From Desulfonema magnum (lineage in GTDB: Bacteria; Desulfobacterota; Desulfobacteria; Desulfobacterales; 4be13): a stretch of DNA of 64,000 bases. Each line of letters begins with the position of its first letter. Positions within the stretch are counted from its first letter, which is position 1. Below, piece by piece: positions 9,155 through 17,234 of this stretch. The stretch covers positions 6,841,633-6,905,632 of the forward strand of contig NZ_CP061800.1 in assembly GCF_017377395.1 (NCBI RefSeq), in the 5' to 3' direction. Below the pieces are notes generated by a model. It searched no databases. It had not been told where the DNA came from and saw only the letters and a list, made by a program, of their open reading frames with translations. Position numbers and translations under genes: made by a program.

Positions 9155-9524
9155 CTTTATTTATCAACAGTTTATCCACCACAGCTAATAACTGGGCAGG
9201 TCTGAAGGGTTTGGTGATCCATCCGTCCGCACCTGCGGCTTTGGCTTTCTGCTTTATCAGTGTGTCAGATTTTGCGGTTAGTATGAGGATAGGCAGGGAT
9301 TGATATCCGGAGATGGCCCGAACATTCCTGATCAGTTCGATTCCGTTCATGCCCGGCATATCCAGATCCGTAATCAGCATATCCGTATGTGTGTCTCTGA
9401 TCTTTTTCAGGGCTTCGCTTCCATTCCGGGCTTCTGTAACTTCATAGTTTGCCTGTTTCAAGGAGAAGCGGATCATCTGTCTTACACTTTCTGAGTCATC
9501 AGCCACTATAATTTTTCTGCTCAT
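9147..9524 (-). CDS. Single-domain response regulator (CheY-like)
   Basis: 125 residues making up one receiver domain. Acidic pair D9/D10 in VADDSESVR, phosphoacceptor D53 in LITDLDMPGMNG, switch residue T83 in LILTAKS and conserved K105 in WITKPFRPAQL. No output domain, so it probably acts by protein-protein contact or as a phosphorelay intermediate, possibly with the convergent hybrid kinase at 5211-8954. Its ribosome-binding region AAGGATCGG lies in the last codons of tnpB just upstream. The stop comes from the heptamer array, so the last residue or two may not be ancestral. Confidence 0.88.
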   Translation of the reverse strand: MSRKIIVADDSESVRQMIRFSLKQANYEVTEARNGSEALKKIRDTHTDMLITDLDMPGMNGIELIRNVRAISGYQSLPILILTAKSDTLIKQKAKAAGADGWITKPFRPAQLLAVVDKLLINKGC

Positions 9525-9529
9525 CTGAT

Positions 9530-10693
9530 TTACCGATCCTTTTTTCTTAATAATTTTTTAACCGAAGAATTATCAACTGCACAAACATTGAAATTTGTGG
9601 GTGAATCTACCAAAGCTCGCAACAAGATGTTCCGAGCGCCGACAATATCTCTGTCCGCCATTGACCCATCTGTCAGTCTGATCCATTTTGCCCCGCCTAT
9701 GTTCCTGATTTCGCCTGTCTGCGGATGTGTCTTGCTTGTGTACGCTTCGCAGCAGTCAAGAACAGTTCTGCCAGTCTGAAAGGCTTTCCATTTCAAAATC
9801 TGTTTGAATTTGTAATGTGAGAAGGTGAGCATCATTCTGACTGTCTTCTTTCGGATTTTTCTACCCGCTCTTGCTGTCATCCGGCTTGTCTCAAAAGTGG
9901 GCAAAAGAATCACTCCGAAATTATCCGTAAGAAACTTGGCGGTCTTAAAATGAAGTTCGCTGATCAAATGTCTGATTTTCCCACGCATCTTTTTGGAGGC
10001 TTTCGTAAGGGACCTGCGTTTCTGTTTGTTTTTGCATTTGTCCCTTTTTGAAAGCAGATTGTCCAAATGATGGCAAAGTCTCCGGATGCGTGAAAAATCT
10101 CCCTGTCCTATGTTGCCTGAGAAATCAGGTGAATAAAAAGTGATGAATGACCGCACCCCCGGGTCAAGGGCGACTACCGAATCTTGGTTCTCGACTTCTC
10201 GTAGTTTCATTGTGTGGGGCACCGCCACCCACCACTTTTCATGACGCCATATCAGGCGTGAATCTTTGAAGTTCTCCGGCAAGGCTTCATGAAAAAACAG
10301 ACCCTTGCCGGAGATCGTCGGATAGATGCCTGTCTCTTTTATCGCTGTCTTGGGAATGAAACATGACTGCTCAGGATTTTTCAAAGCTCTGAACTTGGGA
10401 TGTCCTTTCGCCTTGAAGAAAGCCTGACGCGCCTCCTTGACGGCAATGCCTTTCACCTGATAAGGAACATCGTCGCACCACTCCGGCAAAATTTTCAAAA
10501 GGTCTTTTTTAATGTCCATCCATGAAGGCGTGAATCCTATGCAAGTTCTGATGTAATCAATTGTCTGATTGAAGACATAACGTGAAACGTCCGTCCAATG
10601 CTTAAACGTCCTTTTTTGTCCCCTTGTCGGAGAAAGTCTTATCAATTTCGTCTTTGTAACGTCGGAAACCGTGCATTTTGCAAGAGAAGACAT
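9530..10693 (-). CDS. tnpB: TnpB-like RNA-guided nuclease lacking the zinc-knuckle cysteines
   Basis: 387 residues from ATG 10693. The frame is open further up to 10840 but only overlaps tnpA there. N-terminal block TKTKLIRLSPTRGQK then TFKHWTDVSRYVFNQTIDY is typical TnpB. RuvC-I Asp177 (VVALDPGVRSF), RuvC-II Glu268 (LLPTFETSRM) and RuvC-III Asp347 (ADRDIVGARNILLRAL) are all present, so the catalytic triad looks intact. The zinc finger between RuvC-II and III is not: where most TnpBs have TSKTCxxCG and a second CxxC, this reads TSKTHPQTG and WIRLTDGSM, with all four Cys replaced. Either the protein belongs to a lineage that dispenses with zinc or it is decaying. The family uses an RNA made from the transposon end; I could not delimit one here. 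Confidence 0.85.
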   Translation of the reverse strand: MSSLAKCTVSDVTKTKLIRLSPTRGQKRTFKHWTDVSRYVFNQTIDYIRTCIGFTPSWMDIKKDLLKILPEWCDDVPYQVKGIAVKEARQAFFKAKGHPKFRALKNPEQSCFIPKTAIKETGIYPTISGKGLFFHEALPENFKDSRLIWRHEKWWVAVPHTMKLREVENQDSVVALDPGVRSFITFYSPDFSGNIGQGDFSRIRRLCHHLDNLLSKRDKCKNKQKRRSLTKASKKMRGKIRHLISELHFKTAKFLTDNFGVILLPTFETSRMTARAGRKIRKKTVRMMLTFSHYKFKQILKWKAFQTGRTVLDCCEAYTSKTHPQTGEIRNIGGAKWIRLTDGSMADRDIVGARNILLRALVDSPTNFNVCAVDNSSVKKLLRKKDR

Positions 10694-10925
10694 GCAAAAT
10701 GGTGAGTAAATCTTGAACAAGCTCCTGTTCCGGTGAGAGATCAGATTCCTTGAGAACCACGACTTCTCCACCGCCGTTCTCAACAATCCATCTGACAAGC
10801 TCAAAGCCGAATCTTGCAAGTCTGTCCTTTGTCTGTTCACACTTCACTGTGTTTACAACTTGTCTCGGAACAATTCGCAAACTTATTCTGCAACTCGGAA
10901 AAAGTGTGAACTGGTATCCATTCAC
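10602..10925 (-). pseudogene. tnpA remnant: C-terminal part of an IS607 serine recombinase
   Basis: 107 codons are open, of which about the last 80 match the end of IS607 TnpA: TKDRLARFGFELVRWIVENG, VVVLKESDLSPEQELVQDLL and TILHVFSCKMHGFRRYK. The DNA-binding helix-turn-helix and the YARVS catalytic segment are absent; the first 25 or so codons look like out-of-frame remains. It cannot be an active recombinase. Confidence 0.8.
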
Positions 10926-12094
10926 AAATCAGCATGTATCCATTCAGGGTTGCGTTCCCAGAGACCTGTAACAAAAGGGGGAATCATAAAAAACATCGCG
11001 ACATAAACCACAGCACTCCAACCGCCATGTTTGTAAGCAAATCCTGACACGGTGATTCCGAACCATCCGCCTATGTAATAAAACAGCGTGTATAATGCGT
11101 TGGCCCGCCCCTGTCCTTCGGAGAGTTTGCGATTCAGAGAACCGATTGCCGCGGCATGAACAGTGAAAAAACCTATGCAGATGCCCAAAAGACCGGATAC
11201 AACACCGGGAACCGAAGGCACCAGAAGAAGTGCCAGTGAAAGCCCTAAAAAAAAAGTGCCTCCGAGCAACGTATTACCCGTTCCGAAACGATTACCGATC
11301 TGACCGGCCACGGGTCCCATAAAAATACCGATAACATAAACAAAATACATCAGGGTTGTCATTTTTGTTGTAAAATCAAACGGCGGTCTGCTCAGTCTGA
11401 AAGGCAGATAGTTAAAAACAGATGAAAAAATAAAAAGACTTCCTGCCGCACAAAAATATATACGCAATAAATCCCAACGCCTCAGCAACTCCCCGAAAGG
11501 TGTTGAATTCTTCTGCTGTAAAAGAGTATCATCGGCACTGCCCCGCGGCAGTCCCCGGAACGCGATAAATGCCGTGATGAGCGTAAATACGGACGCAGAT
11601 ACAAAAGCATATCGCCAGTGCAATGGCGGATGAATCCATCCGCCGAGCAGGCGGCCGCCAAGTCCGCCAAGCACTGTCGCGGATATATAAGAACCCATGA
11701 CCACATTCAGTCTTTCCCGGGGAAGGGTTTTTGCCAGATAGGCCGCAAGGGCGGTTGTCAGTGCGGGAATAAATATCCCCTGGAAAAAACGGGCTGCGAT
11801 TAACATCCCGAAATTTTCTGTCACCGCACAAATCAGCCCCCCGAGCGCAACGGAGACGCCGCCGGTAAGTATAATGGGATGGATAGGCAATCTGTCTGAC
11901 AGAGAGCCAAAGAATAAAATAGATACAGCGATGCCGAAAATGACAGCAGAGACACTGAAAGAAACCTGCACCATATCTGCTGTGAATTCATGTTGCAACA
12001 CCGGCAATATCGGCTGAGTGATATAAATATTCGTAAACGCAGCGGATACCAATGCAAAAACAATGAACTGAAGATGAAAATCAGATTTTGTCAT
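10922..12094 (-). CDS. MFS exporter, YnfM-like
   Basis: 390 residues with about 12 hydrophobic segments and the major-facilitator motif A in degraded form (FFGSLSDRLPIHP) between helices 2 and 3. N-terminus FTNIYITQPILPVLQHEF is characteristic of drug/metabolite exporters close to YnfM and YgaY. It sits in the inner membrane; the substrate cannot be read from sequence. The stop codon coincides with the start of the IS607 remnant, so the last few residues (after LWERNPEW) may have been replaced by the insertion. No obvious partner gene. Confidence 0.85.
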   Translation of the reverse strand: MTKSDFHLQFIVFALVSAAFTNIYITQPILPVLQHEFTADMVQVSFSVSAVIFGIAVSILFFGSLSDRLPIHPIILTGGVSVALGGLICAVTENFGMLIAARFFQGIFIPALTTALAAYLAKTLPRERLNVVMGSYISATVLGGLGGRLLGGWIHPPLHWRYAFVSASVFTLITAFIAFRGLPRGSADDTLLQQKNSTPFGELLRRWDLLRIYFCAAGSLFIFSSVFNYLPFRLSRPPFDFTTKMTTLMYFVYVIGIFMGPVAGQIGNRFGTGNTLLGGTFFLGLSLALLLVPSVPGVVSGLLGICIGFFTVHAAAIGSLNRKLSEGQGRANALYTLFYYIGGWFGITVSGFAYKHGGWSAVVYVAMFFMIPPFVTGLWERNPEWIHADL

Positions 12095-12128
12095 TTTTAT
12101 TTGTGGTCAGATTAGAAATTTAAATTCG

Positions 12129-12156
12129 GCAGAGACAAGACATGCCTTGTCTCTGC
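12129..12156. repeat. GAGACAAG palindrome
   Basis: Arms GCAGAGACAAG and CTTGTCTCTGC around a loop of a few bases. Short stand-alone palindrome upstream of the MFS gene, of the kind dispersed in repeat-rich genomes. Confidence 0.6.
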
Positions 12157-12250
12157 GAGTGTACCCGTGTACCGGTTGAGCCGGTTTTTAAAAAAGTGCC
12201 TGTGAAAACATTTCAATCTTCTGAATTAAAAAATAATCAGAAGAGGCTAA

Positions 12251-12284
12251 TATAAAAAGGCAGAATCAGAAGAGATTCTGCCTT
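12251..12284 (-). terminator. Intrinsic terminator of the Rieske gene
   Basis: On the minus strand, AAGGCAGAATC pairs with GATTCTGCCTT and is followed by TTTTTATA. It lies 30 bases past the stop of the Rieske protein gene. Confidence 0.85.
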
Positions 12285-12314
12285 GTCAGCAATGGCTGAA
12301 AGCTGAGACATAAA

Positions 12315-12710
12315 TTAATCCAGAGAAAAAATAATCTTTCCGTCTTTAAGACTTGCTCCCAAATTTTTCAGCGGCTCCTTAGCCGGTCCTCCCAGAACAT
12401 TTCCTTCCAGATCAAAGGCCGACCGATGGCAGGGACATTCAATGCGTTTTGTTTCTTTGTTATAGGCGGTCTCGCATCCCTTATGGGTGCAGGTCAGATC
12501 AAAGGCACGGATGGTTGTTTCGGAATCTCGAAAGAACAGAATCGGTTTCTTTTTAATTTTAAGGGTCTTTATCCCCCCCACCTCTTTCAGCGCCTTTATT
12601 TTTTCAAGTTTGATGGAAAGCGGTTTGGCATAAAGCAGACGAGATGGAAAAGCAATCAGCACGCTTGAAATAATTCCAAGCAGTTTCAAAAAGTTTCGAC
12701 GGCTAAACAT
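12315..12710 (-). CDS. Rieske [2Fe-2S] protein with Tat signal
   Basis: 131 residues. The N-terminus MFSRRNFLKLLG carries a twin-arginine motif and a hydrophobic helix, so the protein is exported folded and probably stays membrane-tethered. Cluster ligands are CTHKGC (about 74-79) and CPCHRSAF (about 92-99), with the disulfide-forming Cys present in both boxes, as in high-potential Rieske proteins of bc-type complexes. It is short, with no cytochrome b or c1 beside it, so an electron-transfer partner is not evident here. Start supported by AAAGGAGG before ATG 12710; a terminator follows at 12251-12284. Confidence 0.92.
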   Translation of the reverse strand: MFSRRNFLKLLGIISSVLIAFPSRLLYAKPLSIKLEKIKALKEVGGIKTLKIKKKPILFFRDSETTIRAFDLTCTHKGCETAYNKETKRIECPCHRSAFDLEGNVLGGPAKEPLKNLGASLKDGKIIFSLD

Positions 12711-12882
12711 GGGGAACCTCCTTTTTTAGATGTTATCCTGTTTTTTATCCATCCGGCTATATCCTGAATTTTTGTAAGAAGTTAGTGCAAAAACAAAGCG
12801 ATGTCAAGCAGAACCTGGAACAGCCCCCTTTGACATCGCCATTCTGTAACCGTCATGGACCGGCTGAACACCTGACACTTAT

Positions 12883-13266
12883 CTAAGCACAGCTTGCAAT
12901 ACATTTAATTTCCACACATGCTCCTTTTGGCAACGCGCTGACCTCCACCACAGCCCTGGCCGGACGATGTTCTGAGAAATATTCCTGATAAATCTCGTTG
13001 AACTCGGTGAACTTTCCCATGTCAGTAAGGAAGACATCAACAGAGACCACATGATTAAGGTCGCACCCCGCGGCCAGAAGTATCTGCTGAAGGTTACTGA
13101 GTGCCTGACGGGCCTGGGAAGCAATATCCTGACCTGCCAAGTCTCCGGTTTCAGGTTTCATACCAAGCTGTCCGCTGACAAAAAGCCACGGAGAAACAGC
13201 AATTCCCTGAGAATAAGGCCCGATGGCACCCGGTGCCTTGTCAGTTCGGATGACTTTACATTCCAT
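12883..13266 (-). CDS. ridA: RidA family enamine/imine deaminase
   Basis: 127 residues from ATG 13266 with AAGGAGG upstream. It hydrolyses reactive 2-aminoacrylate-type enamines to 2-ketoacids and ammonia. Signature segments: AIGPYSQGI near the N-terminus, LFVSGQLG, AGCDLNHVVSVDVFLTDM, and PARAVVEVSALPKGACVEI with the substrate-binding Arg. Length matches the trimeric YjgF/YER057c family. It stands alone, followed by the 37-nt minisatellite upstream on the other side. Confidence 0.93.
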   Translation of the reverse strand: MECKVIRTDKAPGAIGPYSQGIAVSPWLFVSGQLGMKPETGDLAGQDIASQARQALSNLQQILLAAGCDLNHVVSVDVFLTDMGKFTEFNEIYQEYFSEHRPARAVVEVSALPKGACVEIKCIASCA

Positions 13267-13315
13267 AATAATATCCTCCTTTAAGTATAGGGTTTTCAGT
13301 TTCAATATTCCACAT

Positions 13316-13741
13316 TCAGCAGATCGAAAATCTTTTCCGGAGTCTGCAAAAAACCGCTTCGCTCTATTTTTGCTCTCCTTTTGCAAAAAACCGCCTCGCT
13401 CTATTTTTGCTCTCCTTTTGCAAAAAACCGCTTCGCTCTATTTTTGCTCTCCTTTTGCAAAAAACCGCCTCGCTCTATTTTTGCTCTCCTTTTGCAAAAA
13501 ACCGCCTCGCTCTATTTTTGCTCTCCTTTTGCAAAAAACCGCCTCGCTCTATTTTTGCTCTCCTTTTGCAAAAAACCGCTTCGCTCTATTTTTGCTCTCC
13601 TTTTGCAAAAAACCGCTTCGCTCTATTTTTGCTCTCCTTTTGCAAAAAACCGCTTCGCTCTATTCTTTTGCAAAAAACCGCTTCGCTCTATTTTTGCTCT
13701 CCTTTTGCAAAAAACCGCTTCGCTCTATTTTTGCACTCCGG
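13316..13741. repeat. 37-nt minisatellite, 11 copies, with a CAGCAGATCGAAAA border
   Basis: Unit built from GCAAAAAACCGCTTCGCTC followed by TATTTTTGCTCTCCTTTT. The CCG of each copy falls at 13354, 13391, 13428 and every 37 bases to 13650, then 13678 (9-base deletion) and 13715. The left border CAGCAGATCGAAAATCTTTT matches the ends of the element at 3961 and the array at 62081. All three plus frames are open through the array; these frames are not credible genes. The array ends 12 bases from the stop of the methyltransferase gene. Confidence 0.95.
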
Positions 13742-13752
13742 ATCCGGGTATT

Positions 13753-14682
13753 TTAATTTTTAGGACTTCGTTTATGAGTGTCCTCCTTTTTTGCAGACTG
13801 ATACGCCCGAATCCGTGTTCTTGCCAATTTCGCATACTCCTTATTTGTATCGTATCCAACATAACTTCGCTCTGATTTTAATGCGGAAAGGCAGGTGGTT
13901 CCGCTGCCCGCAAAGGGATCCAATATCACATCATCTTTAAAAGAATACAACTGTATCAGGCGATAAGGAAGTTCTTCGGGAAACGGAGCCGGATGCCCGA
14001 TTTTCTTTGCCGAAACCGCAGGAAATGTCCATACGCTCTTGGTCCATTCCAAAAACTCCTGTTTTTGTATGCTGTTCTCTCTTTCCCCCCGCTGTCTTGA
14101 AAATGAATCTTTGGAAAAAACCAGAATATACTCATGCACATCTCTCAGCACAGGATTTGCTGCGGACATCCAGCTTCCCCAGGCCGTGGAAGGACTGGCA
14201 CTGGATGCTTTGTTCCATATAATCTCACCCCGCATTAAAAACCCCAGATTCTGCATGTCCTCAATAATGTGGCTGTGCAAGGGAATATAAGGTTTTCGTC
14301 CCAGATTCGCTATGTTAACACAGGCCCGCCCCCCCGTGACCAGCACCCGATATGTTTCCTCCCACACGCTTTTTAATAATTGAAGATATTCATCCAGACT
14401 CAGATTGTCATCATAGTCTTTGGATGCGTTATAGGGCGGTGAGGTGATCATCATATGAACGCTGTTATCCGGAAGTTCTTCCATACATTCGCTTGATTTG
14501 CAGAATATCCGGTTCTTGTATTTTCCGGGAAGATGGTTTTCAATATATTTTATTTTTTTCTTTTTATCAAAGCCCTCATACAAACGGCTTTTATAAAATT
14601 TTGATGAATCATGGTTGATGCGCCCGGGAATTCCGAATGAGCTTGTGGATGTTCCGGTACGCTGATATGACTTTTCAGACAC
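13753..14682 (-). CDS. Orphan beta-class DNA methyltransferase (SPPY motif)
   Basis: 309 residues. The catalytic motif IV ITSPPYNASKDYDD precedes the SAM-binding motif I ILDPFAGSGTTCLSAL, the beta-class order. SPPY most often marks N4-cytosine methylation, but N6-adenine enzymes with this motif exist. WGSWMSAANPVLRDVHEYIL and LPYRLIQLYSF are family blocks. No restriction endonuclease is adjacent; the small gene 14703-14966 lies just upstream on the same strand. It could be a solitary epigenetic methylase or the residue of a lost type II system. The 37-nt array touches its 3' end. Confidence 0.88.
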   Translation of the reverse strand: MSEKSYQRTGTSTSSFGIPGRINHDSSKFYKSRLYEGFDKKKKIKYIENHLPGKYKNRIFCKSSECMEELPDNSVHMMITSPPYNASKDYDDNLSLDEYLQLLKSVWEETYRVLVTGGRACVNIANLGRKPYIPLHSHIIEDMQNLGFLMRGEIIWNKASSASPSTAWGSWMSAANPVLRDVHEYILVFSKDSFSRQRGERENSIQKQEFLEWTKSVWTFPAVSAKKIGHPAPFPEELPYRLIQLYSFKDDVILDPFAGSGTTCLSALKSERSYVGYDTNKEYAKLARTRIRAYQSAKKEDTHKRSPKN

Positions 14683-14702
14683 TTATGGCCTCTTTAAACA
14701 GT

Positions 14703-14966
14703 TCATGGGTTATGGGTTAATATTTCCCGAACAGCCGGTACGACATAGATATCTTCATGGGGCATTTTGCTCAGGCAGGACGCAAGAATTTTATTTTTTT
14801 TATGGACAGGCAATTTTTTATCCATGACAAAAAGATGTTTTCCTTTTATCTTGCACAATCCGCTTTTGACTTTGATGCCCGCGCTGCGAAGATTTTGTTC
14901 GGATACGGTAATACCGAGTTTTTCAGCAAGCTCTTTAAGATTCTGATATAATTGTTCCGGTTTCAT
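14703..14966 (-). CDS. Conserved small protein, function unknown
   Basis: 87 residues: an N-terminal helix PEQLYQNLKELAEKLGITV, then short strands with SGLCKIKGKHLFVMDKKLPV, a helix KKNKILASCLSKM, and VVPAVREILTHN at the end. The GLCKIKG / KKLPVHKK / PAVREI pattern recurs in a family of small uncharacterised bacterial proteins. It is 20 bases from the downstream methyltransferase gene, so co-transcription is possible. Confidence 0.6.
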   Translation of the reverse strand: MKPEQLYQNLKELAEKLGITVSEQNLRSAGIKVKSGLCKIKGKHLFVMDKKLPVHKKNKILASCLSKMPHEDIYVVPAVREILTHNP

Positions 14967-14986
14967 GATATTTTGCTATTTTTATC

Positions 14987-15014
14987 TTGAAAAGCCTGGC
15001 AAATGTGTTATAGT
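14987..15014 (+). promoter_or_regulatory. Predicted sigma-70 promoter of the BI-1 family gene
   Basis: TTGAAA, 16-base spacer, TATAGT, about 43 bases before the ATG at 15057; GGAGGT follows closer to the start. Confidence 0.55.
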
Positions 15015-15056
15015 CTGTTCAAAATTTAAAAAAACAATTTTAAGGAGGTAATTGTT

Positions 15057-15752
15057 ATGGAGATTTTGGAAAAAAGAGCGCAGACAACAGAGGTGATGGT
15101 CAATTCCTTTATACAAAGCGTGTATAACTGGATGGCTGTCGGACTGGGGCTCACAGCCCTTGTCGCATTTGTTGTGGCAAGCAATATGACCCTGCTGAAA
15201 ATGATGTATTCGGTTCGTTTTCTGCTTATTATCGGCGAACTTGCCCTTGTTTTTATTCTCGCGGGAAGAATACACAAAATGGAAGCCTCGACCGCCACTG
15301 CTCTGTTTCTGTTCTATTCCGCACTAAACGGTGCCACGCTCTCTGTCATATTTATGGTATATACCATGTCGTCCATTGCTTCAACATTTTTTGTCTGTGC
15401 GCTGACTTTTACCGCGTGCAGCATTTACGGCATGGTGACAAAACGTGATCTGACCTCTGTTGGCGGGTTCATGTTTATGGGGCTGATCGGTATTATCATT
15501 GCATCTCTTGTGAATCTCTTTATCCAGAGTTCCGCAATGACCATGATCATCAGCTATCTGGGCGTATTTATTTTCATCGGGCTGACCGCATATGACACCC
15601 AGAAAATCAAAGCCATGGCCCTTTCACAGCCCGCGGGACTTGACGCGGCCGTGGTCAGAAAAGGCGCGATCATGGGAGCGCTGACATTGTATCTGGACTT
15701 CATCAATATGTTTTTGTTTCTGCTTCATATTCTGGGAGGAGGCAGAGACTAA
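15057..15752 (+). CDS. Bax inhibitor-1 / YccA family membrane protein
   Basis: 231 residues with seven hydrophobic segments. The C-terminal half carries family landmarks: IGLTAYDTQKIKAM and GALTLYLDFINMFLFLLHILG, including the Asp pair that forms the pH-sensitive latch in the Bacillus homologue. Family members are inner-membrane proteins involved in calcium leak or FtsH-linked quality control. Preceded by AAGGAGG. Followed by a perfect palindrome at 15767. It looks monocistronic. Confidence 0.9.
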   Translation: MEILEKRAQTTEVMVNSFIQSVYNWMAVGLGLTALVAFVVASNMTLLKMMYSVRFLLIIGELALVFILAGRIHKMEASTATALFLFYSALNGATLSVIFMVYTMSSIASTFFVCALTFTACSIYGMVTKRDLTSVGGFMFMGLIGIIIASLVNLFIQSSAMTMIISYLGVFIFIGLTAYDTQKIKAMALSQPAGLDAAVVRKGAIMGALTLYLDFINMFLFLLHILGGGRD

Positions 15753-15766
15753 CTCAGTGTCTGTTT

Positions 15767-15813
15767 GTAGTTCCGCCTTTAGGCGGTGTCACACCGCCTA
15801 AAGGCGGAACTAC
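15767..15813. repeat. Perfect 47-nt palindrome
   Basis: Arms of 23 bases beginning GTAGTTCCGCCTTTAGGCGG and mirrored exactly around a single C. GC-rich, with no T-run on either side. It could act as a transcription-stop hairpin between the convergent BI-1 and glmM genes; it equally looks like a dispersed palindrome. Confidence 0.8.
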
Positions 15814-15881
15814 GAACGACGCTTTGCTTGGAGACACAAAAATCATCTGTGAAATCTCCTTAATCTGTGTCAGTCAGCGGT

Positions 15882-17234
15882 TCAGGTCCCCAGTTTTTCC
15901 TGAACCACATCAACAATCTGCCGGCAATATCGTTCGGTTTCCTCATGGGTGGGGCCTTCCACCATCACCCTGCAAAGAGGCTGTGTTCCTGAATAGCGCA
16001 CCAGCACCCGTCCTTTTTCCCCCAGGTGGTTTTCCACGGATTTTATTTCATTGACAATATCAGGAACCGTTTCAATCTCAGGCTTGTTTTTCACTTCCAC
16101 ATTCATCAGAATCTGAGGAAATGTGGTCATGATTTTGCCAAGCTCGGACAGAGGCTTTGATTCCTCTTTCATGGCCTGGATCAGTTTAAGGGCAGTGAGA
16201 ATCCCGTCGCCTGTTGTGTGATGATCTGAAAAGATCATGTGACCGGAATCTTCTCCGCCGATCACCGCGCCCGAGCCTCTCATTTCCTGTAGCACATAGC
16301 GGTCCCCCACATCCGCCATAATATGATTTATTCCCATCTCTTTTAACGCGAGCTTGAATCCGATATTGCTCATGACGGTGCAGACCACCAGATTATTTTT
16401 CAGCAGCCCTTTTGTTTTCATGCTCTTTGCACAGATTGCAAGAATCTGATCGCCGGTGACAATGTTTCCTTTATCATCTATGGCAATCAGCCGGTCTCCG
16501 TCTCCGTCAAAGGCAAGACCAATATCCGCTCCTTGTTCCGTAACCTTTTTTTGTAAAGTTTCAGTATGCTGTGACCCGCAATTTTCATTAATATTCTTCC
16601 CGTCAGGAGAGACAAACAGAGCCTCGACATTCGCGCCAAGCTGGGTAAATATTTCAGGACCGACCCTGTAAGTTGCGCCATTTGAACAATCCAGAATGAT
16701 TTTCATGCCGCTGAAGGGGGATTCTCCGGGGACCGCCTGTTTCAAAAACGTGATGTAACGCTTTCTGGCATCCTCTATTTTATAAACCTTGCCGGTCTCC
16801 TGAGCAGAACAGCACAGGGAGGCCAGGTTGTCATCTGATAAAAGCTGCTCAATTTCTGCTTCTTTTTCATCTGAGAGCTTGTACCCGTCATTTTTAAAAA
16901 TTTTTATGCCATTGTCGTAAAAAGGGTTGTGGGATGCGGATATGACGACTCCCGCGTCCGCCCCTGCCGAGGATGTCATAAACGCAATTCCGGGCGTGGG
17001 AAGGGTTCCCGCGAGATATGCGTCCCCCCCCGTTGAACATATGCCTGAAGCCATTGCATATTCCAGCATATAACCGGACACACGGGTGTCCTTTCCGATA
17101 ACGATTTTTGATTTGCTCCCCTGTTTTCTGAAAAGGGAGGCAACTGCTCTTCCGACATTCAGCGCCATTTCAGCAGTCATCGGATATTCATTTGCCACGC
17201 CTCTGATTCCGTCAGTGCCAAATAATTTGCCCAT
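15882..17234 (-). CDS. glmM: Phosphoglucosamine mutase
   Basis: 450 residues, normal family length. Converts glucosamine-6-phosphate to glucosamine-1-phosphate for UDP-GlcNAc synthesis in the cytoplasm. N-terminus KLFGTDGIRG, phosphoserine loop VISASHNP with the active Ser at 101, metal-binding DGDGDR, sugar-binding GGEDSGHM and phosphate-binding RYSGTQPLCRVMVEG all present. Stands alone in the window; upstream DNA is repeat-filled. Confidence 0.97.
   Translation of the reverse strand: MGKLFGTDGIRGVANEYPMTAEMALNVGRAVASLFRKQGSKSKIVIGKDTRVSGYMLEYAMASGICSTGGDAYLAGTLPTPGIAFMTSSAGADAGVVISASHNPFYDNGIKIFKNDGYKLSDEKEAEIEQLLSDDNLASLCCSAQETGKVYKIEDARKRYITFLKQAVPGESPFSGMKIILDCSNGATYRVGPEIFTQLGANVEALFVSPDGKNINENCGSQHTETLQKKVTEQGADIGLAFDGDGDRLIAIDDKGNIVTGDQILAICAKSMKTKGLLKNNLVVCTVMSNIGFKLALKEMGINHIMADVGDRYVLQEMRGSGAVIGGEDSGHMIFSDHHTTGDGILTALKLIQAMKEESKPLSELGKIMTTFPQILMNVEVKNKPEIETVPDIVNEIKSVENHLGEKGRVLVRYSGTQPLCRVMVEGPTHEETERYCRQIVDVVQEKLGT

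Larger units (their letters stand above)
9530..10925 (-). mobile_element. Truncated IS607-type insertion element
   Basis: Holds a serine-recombinase tnpA remnant (10602-10925) overlapping a tnpB (9530-10693), the arrangement of IS607. The tnpA N-terminal half, with the catalytic serine, is missing. The left part touches the stop codon of the MFS gene at 10922 and the other end lies six bases from the response regulator start. No terminal inverted repeats or target duplications are seen, as expected for IS607. Confidence 0.75.

Noticed and set aside
13223..13875. Plus-strand ORFs of 118-177 residues with FCKKPLRSIFALLLQKTASL repeats
   Set aside because: Three frames of the 37-nt array; they overlap the methyltransferase end and the RidA start antisense.
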